64,000 nt of DNA, taken from the NCBI RefSeq assembly GCF_002024165.1, contig NZ_MWQN01000004.1, positions 558,001 through 622,000 on the forward strand. The letters are read 5' to 3'. The DNA comes from Embleya scabrispora. Lineage in GTDB: Bacteria > Actinomycetota > Actinomycetes > Streptomycetales > Streptomycetaceae. Of this stretch, positions 24,927 to 33,441 are shown piece after piece. The first letter of the stretch is position 1. Each line of letters opens with the position of its first letter. The position numbers were made by a program, and so were the translations under genes. The notes below the pieces were generated by a model that worked only from the letters and a program-made list of their open reading frames with translations, searched no databases and was not told the origin of the DNA.

Positions 24927-26573
24927 TCAGCCCTTGGCGCCGAGGTCGGCCAGCCACGGGTAGGCGACGTTGGACATCGACGCGGGGGCGCCGGTCAGCT
25001 TGGTGCTGGTGACCAGCACGTTCGGCACCTGAACCAGCGGCAGCCACACCGCGTCGGCGGTGAACCGGCGCTCGGCCTCGACCAGCAGTTTGGCCCGGGC
25101 GGCGTCGTCGGTGGTGCGCAGCGCCTCGTTGACGACGCTGTCGTACTCGGGCGAACTGAAGCCGACCCAGTTGTTGTTCGAGCCGGTGAGCGCGTTGTCG
25201 TAGAAACCGGCCGGGTCGGCCTTGGAGATGTACCAGTCGTCGGCGAACATGTCGACGCTCTTGCGCAGCGCCTGGTCGGTGTACAGCGAGGTGAAGTCGG
25301 CGCCGGACATGGTCTTGATCTGGGCCTTGAGGCCGATCCGGTGGGCGGCGTCCACCACCGCGTTGGCGATCAGGTTGCGGGTGGGGGTGCCGTCGTTGGC
25401 GATCACGAGGGTGGGGGCCGCCGGGCCCAGTTCGGTGACCAGCTTCTTCGCCGCGTCCAGGTCGGCGGCGGTGGGCTGCGCCGGGGCGCCCTGGAGGGCG
25501 TCGTAGCCGGCCTGGAAGGTGGCCTTCTCGTAGCCCCACGCGCCCGGTCCCAGGGGGGTCTTCCACGGGGTGGCCAGTCCGGCGAAGGCCGCCTTGGCGA
25601 TGCCCTGGCGGTCCAGCGCGAGCGAGAGCGCGCGCCGCACGCGCGGGTCCTTCATGCCGCCGCGCTCGGTGGGGATGAGCGTCCAGGCGCGGGAGGAGGA
25701 GCCGTAGGAGACGGTGAGCGCGCCGTTGCCGGCCAGGGGCGGGACCGCGCTCATCGTGGTGAGGTAGGTGCCGTCGGCGGCGCCGGTGGTCATGCTGTTG
25801 ACCATCGCGTTCTCGTCGGCCCAGCCGAAGGTGGCCGAACGCACCAGCGGCTTGCGGGACTTGTCCCAGTAGGCGTCGTAGCGCTCCAGGGTGATCCGGC
25901 TGCCGGCCTTCCATTCCTTGAGCGTGTACGGGCCCGAACAGGCGTCGGTGCGGCCCGGGGTGCCGTAGTCCTTGCCGGCGGGCTCGGCCTGTTCGCGGTC
26001 GAGCACGACGCCCGCGTTGCCCGCGAGGGCCTTGGTGAACAGCGCGTCGGGTTCCTTCAGGCGTACGGTGACCTCGGCGTCGCCGGTGCGTTCGATGGAG
26101 CTCACCCGCTCGAACTCGTCCGACTCGTTCCTGCCGTCGGCGGCGTGCCGTTGCAGGCTCCACACCACGTCGTCGGCGGTCATCGGCGAACCGTCGTGGA
26201 AGGTGACGCCGGCGCGCAGCTTGAGGACGAGTGTGGTGGGGTCGGTGTAGGTCGCGGACTCGGCCAGGTGCGGGCGCGAACTCAGGTCGGGTTGGGTCTG
26301 CAGCAGCCGCTCGCAGACGTTCGCGAGCAGTGCGTTCGAGTCGCTGTCCGAACGCACGTCCAGGTCCAGCGACTTGGGTTCCTTGGCGAGCAGCCATCTG
26401 ACGCTGTCCACCGGGCCGGCGGCCTTCGCGGTGGTGTCGGTCAGCGCGAGGTCGGCGGGTTTGCCGGGAGTGCCCGCGGCGTGGTTGCCGCCGGCGGTCT
26501 TGTTGGAGCAGGCGGTGCTCAGGCCGAGCAGGGCCGCGAGGCCGAGCGCGGCGAGGGTGCGAGTGCGGGACAT
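24927..26573 (-). CDS. Peptide ABC transporter solute-binding lipoprotein (family 5)
   Basis: A 548-residue extracellular solute-binding protein. The signal peptide ends in the lipobox LSTAC with Cys22, so it is a lipoprotein. Family 5 signature elements include ATYTDPTTLVLKLRAGVTFH, the DDVVWSL motif and the C-terminal ADAVWLPLVQVPNV. It delivers oligopeptides, dipeptides or similar ligands to the DppB/C permeases encoded downstream. The upstream neighbour is a C45 peptidase, suggesting a capped or D-amino-acid-containing peptide as ligand, which is inference. Confidence 0.92.
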   Translation of the reverse strand: MSRTRTLAALGLAALLGLSTACSNKTAGGNHAAGTPGKPADLALTDTTAKAAGPVDSVRWLLAKEPKSLDLDVRSDSDSNALLANVCERLLQTQPDLSSRPHLAESATYTDPTTLVLKLRAGVTFHDGSPMTADDVVWSLQRHAADGRNESDEFERVSSIERTGDAEVTVRLKEPDALFTKALAGNAGVVLDREQAEPAGKDYGTPGRTDACSGPYTLKEWKAGSRITLERYDAYWDKSRKPLVRSATFGWADENAMVNSMTTGAADGTYLTTMSAVPPLAGNGALTVSYGSSSRAWTLIPTERGGMKDPRVRRALSLALDRQGIAKAAFAGLATPWKTPLGPGAWGYEKATFQAGYDALQGAPAQPTAADLDAAKKLVTELGPAAPTLVIANDGTPTRNLIANAVVDAAHRIGLKAQIKTMSGADFTSLYTDQALRKSVDMFADDWYISKADPAGFYDNALTGSNNNWVGFSSPEYDSVVNEALRTTDDAARAKLLVEAERRFTADAVWLPLVQVPNVLVTSTKLTGAPASMSNVAYPWLADLGAKG

Positions 26574-26729
26574 GCGACTCTCCGGGGATGCGGGGCGTGC
26601 GGGGACGCGGGGGTGTGGGGGTATGAGGGGCGGCGAATGGGCGGTGCCGGGAGCGGGTGGTTCGGCCCCGCCCGGAGCGGCCGGCTCGGGCGCGGCAGAA
26701 CGGCGTTCAGGCGCGGCCGGAGCGGCGGT

Positions 26730-27884
26730 TCAGGCGCCGCCGGGGCCGTCGTGCAGGTTCCAGGGCAGGAGTTCGTACTCGTGATCGCACGGGGTACCGG
26801 CGGTGACGCGGTATTCGCCCGTGGTCAGATCGACGCAACTGGACAGCAGCGTCGCCCACTGTCGGACCGCCGGTCGGGCTGGATCCGGGTGGGTGCACAA
26901 CGATTCGGGGTAGCCGAGGTGGTCGGACATCGCGGCGTGGATCAGCTTGCGGGTCTCGGCCGGGTCGCCGGCGTCCCGGCAGCGCCGCAGGCCGGCTTCG
27001 GCGCGCGGCACTCGGAGCAGCGAATCCGGCGCCGAGGGGCGGTAGTTCGCGGCCAGTTGGGTGGGCATGAAGGCCTGGTAGTGGTTGCCGTGCACGAGCA
27101 GGCCGTCTTCGGGATACATCCAGCCGTTGGCGCCGGGGGTGGTCTCGACGTCGATCGCGAAGCCCGAGCGGTGGGTGAGCAGGGCGTTGCTGGCGATGTG
27201 TGCGCGGGTGCGGAAGAGCACGTCCAGCGCCTCGGCCGGGTTGGCACAGTCGAGTACGCGGCGCCGGATCAGCGTCTGCGGGATGCCGATGGCGTGGTCG
27301 AAGCGTCCGCCGAGGCCGTTGGCGTTGAGGGCGAGGCCGGCCGAGTTGGCGCCCTGCCGGCCGACCTGGCCCGCCTCCACCTGCATCACCACGGTGGGCT
27401 TGCCGGGCTGGACCACGCGCACGACCATGACCGTCTCGCGCACGCCGTAGCGCCAGTCCCAGTTCTGGCCGGCGTACACGTGGCCGTCGCCGGAGGCCGG
27501 TTCGAGCAGGGCGAAGGAGGTGCAGCCGTCGGGGTTCTCCGGGGCCGGCGCCGCGGCCGGGCCTCCCATCGCGGCGAAGGTGTCGTCGTAGATGATCTCG
27601 CCGCGGGCGTTGAGGGCGAGGATGTCGAGCAGGTCGAGGCCGGAGCCCTCGGCGATGCCGGTCATCTCCTCGACCAGGTCGGGGGCGAAGGCGCGGGACG
27701 GGGCGAGCCAGTGTTCGGCGCGGGCGGTGACCTGACGCCAGGTCAGGCCGCCGGCGGCGCCGAATGCCTCGGCGTAGTAGTCGACGGCGGTGTGGATGAG
27801 CGCGCTCGCCCCTTCGCCGTACTGGCGGCCCCGGGTCCGGGGCTCGCCGCCGATCTCGATGGTCGGAAGGGACACGCCACTCAC
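26730..27884 (-). CDS. C45-family peptidase / acyl-CoA:6-APA acyltransferase-like
   Basis: A 384-residue N-terminal-nucleophile hydrolase-type protein. The characteristic GIAEGSGLDLLDILALNAR lies at about 76-94, and the conserved Cys121 in DGCTSFALL is the predicted nucleophile exposed by self-cleavage between Gly120 and Cys121. QNWDW and LNANGLGG follow as in the family. Members cleave or form amide bonds of beta-lactams, peptides or beta-alanyl amides; most bacterial ones are uncharacterised. GTG 27884 follows AGGAG. It leads the operon with a peptide ABC transporter and is divergent from an RpiR regulator, so it probably processes the imported peptide-like compound in the cytoplasm; no signal peptide is visible. 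Confidence 0.85.
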   Translation of the reverse strand: MSGVSLPTIEIGGEPRTRGRQYGEGASALIHTAVDYYAEAFGAAGGLTWRQVTARAEHWLAPSRAFAPDLVEEMTGIAEGSGLDLLDILALNARGEIIYDDTFAAMGGPAAAPAPENPDGCTSFALLEPASGDGHVYAGQNWDWRYGVRETVMVVRVVQPGKPTVVMQVEAGQVGRQGANSAGLALNANGLGGRFDHAIGIPQTLIRRRVLDCANPAEALDVLFRTRAHIASNALLTHRSGFAIDVETTPGANGWMYPEDGLLVHGNHYQAFMPTQLAANYRPSAPDSLLRVPRAEAGLRRCRDAGDPAETRKLIHAAMSDHLGYPESLCTHPDPARPAVRQWATLLSSCVDLTTGEYRVTAGTPCDHEYELLPWNLHDGPGGA

Positions 27885-28021
27885 GTCGTCTCCTGGGGTG
27901 CTGGGGGTATGGGGGTTCGCCGTGCGGGGTGTCGCGGGGTCGCGGCTGTCGCGGCGACACTTGTCGTCCCGGGCCGTGCCGTCTCGGGCCGTCCCGAGTC
28001 GGATGGTTCGATCCGAGATTC

Positions 28022-28060
28022 CGTAACAGTCATTACGAGATCGCGGTAACATGTATTGCG
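28022..28060. promoter_or_regulatory. Two tandem operator-like repeats for RpiR regulator
   Basis: CGTAACAGTCATTACG (28022-28037) has perfect CGTAA/TTACG arms, and GGTAACATGTATTGCG (28045-28060) repeats the pattern 23 bp on. Both follow GTAACA-N2-YATTRCG. They lie between the RpiR gene and the divergent peptidase/ABC operon, about two helical turns apart, as expected for cooperative binding of a dimeric or tetrameric RpiR protein. Confidence 0.6.
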
Positions 28061-28078
28061 CGTTTCATGAGGAGAGTA

Positions 28079-29008
28079 ATGGCTGATACCGGGGAGTCAA
28101 GAGGCGTGAGCGAACAACCGCTGGAGAATCCGGCGCTGGCCCGAGTCCGGGCGGCGATCCGTGAGCAATGGGCCGACCTGTCTCCGGCCGAGCGCAACGT
28201 GGCCAGATACCTGACCAACTGCTCTCCCGAGCAGGTACTCTTCGCCAGCGCCGCGGACCTGGGCGCGAGCATCGGCGTCAGCAACGCCACCGTGGTGCGC
28301 ACCCTGCAACGCCTGGGCCTGGGCGGCCTGTCCGCGCTCAAGCGCGACATCGCCGCCGACTTCGTCACGGACGTGGCCCCCGAGGTACGGGTCCGGCAGC
28401 GGATCACCCAGGTCGGCCAGGACCTCGACGGCATCCGCGCCCGGGTCTACGACGAGGCGATCGAACGGCTGGAGCACGGCCGGGCCAACCTGGACCCGAC
28501 CGCCTTCCGCCGGGCCACCCAACTGCTGGCCGACGCCGGCGAGGTGCTCGCGTACGGCGTCGGCGCCTCCGAACTGGCCGGCCGCCACCTCGCGCTCAAG
28601 CTCAACCGCATGGGCCGGCGGGCCCGCTTCGTGGGCACCACCGGCTTCGCACTGGCCGACGAACTGCTCACGCTGCGCCGCCAGGACGTGGTGGTGATGT
28701 TCGTCCCCGGGCGATTCCTGCACGACATGGAGGTGCTGCTGGACCGCGCCCGCGTACTGGGCGCCGGCATCGTGGTGGTCACCGACGAACTGGTGGAGCG
28801 CCTGGCCGACACGGCGGACGCGGTCCTGTACGCACCGCACACCCCGACCGGCATCACCACCGAGTCCCTGGCCGCACTCGTCCTCGGCGACGCCCTCCTA
28901 CTGGCGGTCGCCTCCCTCGACGAAACCCGCTCCGTCGAACACTCCCACCAACTCACATCCCTCCGAGCCCAACTCCTCGAACCCGGAGAAGGCCGCCCCA
29001 AACGCTGA
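28079..29008 (+). CDS. MurR/RpiR-family transcriptional regulator
   Basis: A 309-residue regulator with an N-terminal HTH_6 (about 20-95, SPAERNVARYLTNCSPEQVLF then IGVSNATVVRTLQRLGLGG) and a C-terminal SIS sugar-isomerase domain (VLAYGVGASELAGRHLALKL). SIS domains bind sugar phosphates; MurR senses N-acetylmuramate 6-phosphate. GAGGAG precedes ATG 28079. It is divergent from the C45-peptidase/ABC operon with two operator-like repeats in between. This suggests a sugar-phosphate or cell-wall-derived signal for the peptide uptake system, which is inference. Confidence 0.9.
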   Translation: MADTGESRGVSEQPLENPALARVRAAIREQWADLSPAERNVARYLTNCSPEQVLFASAADLGASIGVSNATVVRTLQRLGLGGLSALKRDIAADFVTDVAPEVRVRQRITQVGQDLDGIRARVYDEAIERLEHGRANLDPTAFRRATQLLADAGEVLAYGVGASELAGRHLALKLNRMGRRARFVGTTGFALADELLTLRRQDVVVMFVPGRFLHDMEVLLDRARVLGAGIVVVTDELVERLADTADAVLYAPHTPTGITTESLAALVLGDALLLAVASLDETRSVEHSHQLTSLRAQLLEPGEGRPKR

Positions 29009-29042
29009 AGACACCCATCGGGGAGTCGGCCCGGCGGATCGG

Positions 29043-29462
29043 TCAGTCGTGGGTCGGGCGGTGTTTCGGGGCGGGGACCAGGACTTCGGCACGGAATTGG
29101 AGGCAGTCGGCCGCCGGGTTGTCCCGAGTGCATTCGAGCATGTAGGAGAGATAGCCGCGGGCCGTGTCGAGTTGATTCAGTTGGGCCTCGATGGCGGTGA
29201 TCCTGGAGGTGACGGTGTCGCGCCAGTTGTGTGTCGCGGTGCGGCCGGCCAGGACGGCGGCTATCTCGTCGAGCGACATCAGGCCGGTGTCGCGCCACAG
29301 GCGGATCAGCGCGATGCGGTACAGGTGTTCCGCGTCGTAGTAGCGCCGGCCCGCGCGGCGGTGCGGCGTGATCAGCCCTCGGCGCTCCCAGTAGTGCAGC
29401 GTCGAGATCGGCAGGTCGAAGCGGTCCGCGACGTCGCCGACCGCGACCAGGGTGTCCCTCAT
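29043..29462 (-). CDS. MerR-family transcriptional regulator
   Basis: A 139-residue MerR regulator: N-terminal HTH (VAVGDVADRFDLPISTLHYWERRGLI), two-helix wing RRAGRRYYDAEHLYR, a coiled-coil dimer helix, and a short effector end with two cysteines in LECTRDNPAADC. ATG 29462 is chosen from family alignment. It is divergent from an MFS exporter at 29582 with a perfect 16-bp palindrome in the shared promoter, the classic MerR layout for drug-inducible efflux. The cysteine pair might sense redox or a metal, but spacing does not match the SoxR cluster. Confidence 0.9.
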   Translation of the reverse strand: MRDTLVAVGDVADRFDLPISTLHYWERRGLITPHRRAGRRYYDAEHLYRIALIRLWRDTGLMSLDEIAAVLAGRTATHNWRDTVTSRITAIEAQLNQLDTARGYLSYMLECTRDNPAADCLQFRAEVLVPAPKHRPTHD

Positions 29463-29475
29463 CGCCTCAGTTGAC

Positions 29476-29491
29476 CTCAACCCGGGTTGAG
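29476..29491. promoter_or_regulatory. MerR operator, perfect palindrome CTCAACCCGGGTTGAG
   Basis: This 16-bp perfect palindrome overlaps a -35-like TTGACC (29471-29476), and CAAGGT about 19-20 bp further could be the -10. A long spacer with the palindrome inside it is the hallmark of MerR-activated promoters; here it faces the MFS gene. Confidence 0.7.
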
Positions 29492-29581
29492 AAGGCAAGG
29501 TCGATCCCACTCGACCCGGCCCGGGCGCGGATATCCGCGCCGGCCGCGAGTCGGTCTGCCACGCGCACCTCGGGAGAGCCG

Positions 29582-31078
29582 ATGAGAACCGTCCGCGACA
29601 CGAGTCCACCCCCGACCTCGATCGGCGAGCGGGCGATCCGGCGCCGGGAGCGACTGGTGTTGGCGCTCGCCTGCGTGGTGTCGTTCGTGGTGGTCCTGGA
29701 CGCGACGATCGTGTCCGTGGCACTGCCGGACATCCGAGCCGACCTCGGCTACTCCCCCGCGGCGCTGCCCTGGGTGGTCAACGCCTACACGCTCGCGTTC
29801 GCCGGGTTCCTCCTCCTCGGCGGGCGCTGCTGCGACGTGTACGGGCTGCGCCGGAGCCTCTCCGTCGGGATGGCCCTCTTCACGGCGGCCGGCCTCGTCT
29901 GCGGACTGGCCACGTCGCCGGCGGTGTTGTCGGCGGCCCGGGCGGCGCAGGGCCTGGGGGCGGCGTTGTCGATGCCCGCCACGCTGTCCGTGCTCACCGC
30001 CACGTTCGCGGAAGGGCCGCGGCGGGCCCGGGTGTTGGGCACCTGGAGTGCGGTCGGCGGGATCGCCGCGACGGCGGGGCCGGTGCTCGGCGGGGTGCTG
30101 ACGCAGTGGCTCGGGTGGCGCTGGGTGTTCCTGGTGAACGTCCCGCCGGCGATCGGTGCCGCGGCCGTCGGTCTCGCCGTGCTCGCGCCGCACCGGCGCG
30201 GATCGGGCGGGCCCGGCCGGCTCGACGTCGTGGGCGCGCTGCTGGCCACGTCGGGGCTGGTGGCGGTGGTGTTCGCCGTGATGCGTTCCGAGGTGGCGGG
30301 GTGGGCGAGTGCGTCGGTGTGGGCCGTGCTGACGGTCGGGGTGCTGTTGCTCGGCCTCTTCCCGGTGCATCAGGCCCGGTGGGCCGCCGATCCGCTGCTG
30401 CCGCCGGGGTTGCTCCGGCTGCGGTCGGTGCGCGGTGCCAACGTGGTGATGTTCCTGGTGGCGCTGGGTTTCGTCGCGACGCTGATCGTCCTGTCGTTCC
30501 ACATGCAATACGTACGCGGTTACACCCCGCTGCGCGCCGGATGCGGATTCCTGCCGATCGGCCTCGGCATGATGGTCGGGGCACGAACCGCCGGGTCGCT
30601 GAGCCTTCGACTCGGCCCGCGCCGCGCCGTCTCCGCGTACTGCGCCCTGGGCGCGGTGGGACTCACCGCGCTCGCGGCGTCCGCGACCGCCGGCGCGCAC
30701 GGCTCCTACTGGTGGGCCGTCGCCGTCCCGGGCATGCTGTTCGGGCTCGGCACGGCCGCCGCCTTCACGCCGATCACGCTGGCCGCCACCGCGGGTGTAC
30801 CGCCGGCCCGAGGCGGTGTGGCGGCCGGGCTGCTCAACACCGTCCGCCAGGTCGGCGGCGCCGTCGGCCTGGCCGTCCTGAGCACGATCGCCTCCGCCGT
30901 GACGGGCCCGCACGGCGACGCGGGCCGAACACCCACCCCGCACGCCCTCGCCGACGGATACGCGGCGGCCTTGGCCGTGGCGGCCGGCTGCGTGGCCGGC
31001 GCATCGGCGGTGGCCCTCGTCGCGATGCCGCGAAGCACCCACCCGATGGCGGTCCGAGCGCCGACCTCGGGCGCCTGA
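29582..31078 (+). CDS. MFS drug:H+ antiporter, DHA2 type
   Basis: A 498-residue transporter with about 14 membrane helices. Motifs are LDATIVSVALPDI in helix 1, GGRCCDVYGLRRSL (motif A, unusual paired cysteines) and TAGPVLGGVLTQWLGWRWVFLVNVPP (motif C region) broken by the conserved prolines. This family expels lipophilic drugs. The start ATG 29582 follows GGGAGAG; upstream in-frame codons are unlike coding sequence. It is divergent from a MerR regulator, probably its activator. Confidence 0.9.
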   Translation: MRTVRDTSPPPTSIGERAIRRRERLVLALACVVSFVVVLDATIVSVALPDIRADLGYSPAALPWVVNAYTLAFAGFLLLGGRCCDVYGLRRSLSVGMALFTAAGLVCGLATSPAVLSAARAAQGLGAALSMPATLSVLTATFAEGPRRARVLGTWSAVGGIAATAGPVLGGVLTQWLGWRWVFLVNVPPAIGAAAVGLAVLAPHRRGSGGPGRLDVVGALLATSGLVAVVFAVMRSEVAGWASASVWAVLTVGVLLLGLFPVHQARWAADPLLPPGLLRLRSVRGANVVMFLVALGFVATLIVLSFHMQYVRGYTPLRAGCGFLPIGLGMMVGARTAGSLSLRLGPRRAVSAYCALGAVGLTALAASATAGAHGSYWWAVAVPGMLFGLGTAAAFTPITLAATAGVPPARGGVAAGLLNTVRQVGGAVGLAVLSTIASAVTGPHGDAGRTPTPHALADGYAAALAVAAGCVAGASAVALVAMPRSTHPMAVRAPTSGA

Positions 31079-31188
31079 CGACCGCCCTCGCACCGGCCGA
31101 TCGATCCACCCCGCGACGCCCATCCCGCGCAGGGCCGGCCGGGAGCGATGTCGTCGAAGGCGCGGCACGGTCGCGATGGGCGCGCTCG

Positions 31189-32661
31189 TCAACCACCCCG
31201 GGGAGGCTCGACCGCGCCGGCGGTCGCGGTCACGCGTGGCTCGCCGGCCGGTTGGCGCCGTGCGGGGGCTTCGGTGGGTGTGGTCGTGGTCAGCCACAGG
31301 CCGGTGAGCACGGCGCCGATCAGGGTGATGACGCCGGCCACCAGGAACGCGCTGTTCAGGCCCGCTTCGAACGAGGCGCCGTCGGATTGCCGCGTGCGCA
31401 CGACGGCCCCGAGCACGGCCACGCCGAGCACGGCGCCGATCTGGCGTGTGGTGCTGCTGATGCCCGCGGCAAGGCCTCCCTCCTGGGGGTCGACCGCCTC
31501 GATGGCGGCGCCGGTGAGCGGGGACATGGTCAGGGCGAAGCCGATTCCGACGATCGCCAGTCGCCACCACACGTTCCCGTAGCCGGTGTGGGCGTGCACG
31601 AAGCCCAGCGCCAGCAGCCCGAGTCCGGCCAGGGTCAGGCCGCCGGTCACCACGACACGGAAGCCGTATCGGGCGGCGAGCCTGCCCGCGAACGGGCTGA
31701 CGATCACCATCGCGAGCGTGGTCGGCAGGGTCTGCAAGCCGGCGCGCACCAGCGAACTGCCCTGGACGTACACGAAGAACTGGGAGAAGAAGAACGTCGA
31801 GCCCATGAGCGCGAAGCCCACCACGACCATCGCGGTGTTGGACACGGTGAACAGTCGCCGGCGGAACAACCGCGGCGGCAGCACGGGGTCGGCGCGGCGC
31901 CCCTCGACCACGACGAAGGCGGCGAGGACGACGACCGCGGCGGCGAACCCGCCCAGGATCGGCGGCGAGGTCCAGCCCCGGCTGCCGCCCTCGATCAGTG
32001 AATAGGTCAGCGCACCCACCCCGAGAACGGACAGGACCGTCCCGGGGACGTCGATCGCGGGCGCGCTCGGATTGCGGGATTCGCCCAGGAGGCGCAGCCC
32101 GGCCGCCAGGAGCAGCGCGCCCAGGGGCACGTTGATCAGGAAGATGGCGGGCCACCCGAAGGCATCGGCCAGCATGCCACCGACCGGGGGGCCGGCGGCC
32201 AGGCCGATTCCGCTGAACCCGGCCCACAGTCCGATCGCCTTCACTCGTTCCTGCGGAGCGGGATGGGCGGCGACGAGCAGGGCCAGCGACGCCGGGCTCA
32301 GCGCGGCGGCGCCGACGCCCTGGAGCACCCGTCCGGCGAGCAACCAGCCGACCGAGGGCGCCATGGCGCACATCAACGACGCGAGGGTGAACACCGCCAC
32401 GCCGGACAGGAACACACGTTTTCGGCCGAAGCGGTCGGCGAACACTCCGCCGGACAGCAGCAGCATGGCGACCAGCAGCACATAGGCGTCGACGATCCAT
32501 TGCAGGCCGGTCAGCTCGGTGTGCAGACGCTCCTGCATGTCGGGCAGCGCCGCGCCGACGATCGTGTTGTCGAGCAGCACCATGAACTGGCCCGCGCAGG
32601 TCGAAGCGAGCAACACCGTCCGGCTCGATCGACCGCCTGCGGCCACGGGCAATGCAGCCAT
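31189..32661 (-). CDS. MFS transporter, DHA2 (EmrB/QacA) type
   Basis: A 490-residue exporter with about 14 membrane helices; LDNTIVGAALPDMQERL in helix 1, ADRFGRKRVFLSGVAVF motif A and AGPPVGGMLADAFGWPAIFLIN motif C region. ATG 32661 has GAGGGG upstream. It is divergent from a TetR regulator at 32821 with an inverted repeat between them, typical of a repressed efflux pump. It is convergent with the preceding MFS gene, 110 bp apart. Substrate unknown. Confidence 0.9.
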   Translation of the reverse strand: MAALPVAAGGRSSRTVLLASTCAGQFMVLLDNTIVGAALPDMQERLHTELTGLQWIVDAYVLLVAMLLLSGGVFADRFGRKRVFLSGVAVFTLASLMCAMAPSVGWLLAGRVLQGVGAAALSPASLALLVAAHPAPQERVKAIGLWAGFSGIGLAAGPPVGGMLADAFGWPAIFLINVPLGALLLAAGLRLLGESRNPSAPAIDVPGTVLSVLGVGALTYSLIEGGSRGWTSPPILGGFAAAVVVLAAFVVVEGRRADPVLPPRLFRRRLFTVSNTAMVVVGFALMGSTFFFSQFFVYVQGSSLVRAGLQTLPTTLAMVIVSPFAGRLAARYGFRVVVTGGLTLAGLGLLALGFVHAHTGYGNVWWRLAIVGIGFALTMSPLTGAAIEAVDPQEGGLAAGISSTTRQIGAVLGVAVLGAVVRTRQSDGASFEAGLNSAFLVAGVITLIGAVLTGLWLTTTTPTEAPARRQPAGEPRVTATAGAVEPPRGG

Positions 32662-32738
32662 GCTCGTTTCCCCTCTTTCATCCGATAGCACCGGGTATGA
32701 CCGATATGCCGACACAAGACGGCTCGGCAGAACCCGCA

Positions 32739-32759
32739 AACGCAGTTGAGTACTGCGTT
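32739..32759. promoter_or_regulatory. TetR operator AACGCAG-N7-CTGCGTT
   Basis: Perfect 7-base arms with a 7-base spacer lie between the divergent MFS and TetR genes. CTGCGTTA recurs at 32803-32810, just before the TetR ATG, so a second half-site or full site may exist there. Confidence 0.6.
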
Positions 32760-32820
32760 AGACAGGACTGTAAAGCGCATCCTCCGCTAAGGCAAGCAGC
32801 AGCTGCGTTAAGGTGAGCGC

Positions 32821-33405
32821 ATGGACGAGCCACGGATGGATGAGCCACAACGAGCCCGGCGGCCCGGCGGGCGCAGCGCCCGCGTGCGCGCGGCGGTACA
32901 CCAGGCCGTCACGGAGCTGGTCGGCGAGCGCGGCTACAGCGGCTTCACCGTCGGCGAGGTCGCGGCCCGCGCGGGCGTGGCCGACACGAGCATCTACCGC
33001 AGGTGGGGCAACCTGGAGAACCTGCTCGCCGACGTGACGAACGCCCGTCTCACCGCCCGGTCGCCGATGCCCGACACCGGAAGCCTGTCCGGCGACCTGC
33101 ACACCTACGCGGCCAACGTCGCCCGCGAGATCACCGGCCCCGACGGCCCGGCGGTGCTGCGCCTGACCATCGCGCTGTCCGACATGGACGAACAGGGCCT
33201 GCGCGCACGCGACGACTTCCTCGCCGAACGCTCCCGGCAGCTGCGGTCGATGCTCGACCGTGCCGCCGAACGCGGGGAGGACCCACCCGACGCCCTCGAC
33301 GTACTCGACCACGTCATGGCCCCGATGTACATCCGGGTGCTGTTGGGAATCGGCGCGCTCACTCCGGAGTACATCGACGGGTTGGTGGACCGGTTGTTGT
33401 CGTGA
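32821..33405 (+). CDS. TetR-family transcriptional regulator
   Basis: A 194-residue TetR repressor with HTH GFTVGEVAARAGVADTSIYRRW at about residues 40-60 and a C-terminal ligand domain of the TetR_C type seen in transporter-linked repressors. AAGGTGAG precedes the ATG. It is divergent from the MFS pump at 31189 and shares an operator-like repeat, so it probably represses pump expression. Ligand unknown. Confidence 0.9.
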   Translation: MDEPRMDEPQRARRPGGRSARVRAAVHQAVTELVGERGYSGFTVGEVAARAGVADTSIYRRWGNLENLLADVTNARLTARSPMPDTGSLSGDLHTYAANVAREITGPDGPAVLRLTIALSDMDEQGLRARDDFLAERSRQLRSMLDRAAERGEDPPDALDVLDHVMAPMYIRVLLGIGALTPEYIDGLVDRLLS

Positions 33406-33441
33406 CCCGCCGTCGGCCGGGCAACCCCGCGACCGACCCGG

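Noticed and set aside
23877-28049. Very long plus-strand open frame (about 1390 codons) across the peptide transporter operon
   Set aside because: It is antisense to six well-supported genes, is rich in Gly/Arg/Ala/His, and has no domain; it results from the GC-biased third codon position of the real genes.
29043-29462. SoxR-type iron-sulfur regulator
   Set aside because: The promoter palindrome recalls a SoxR box, but the protein has only two C-terminal cysteines eight residues apart, not the four-cysteine cluster motif.
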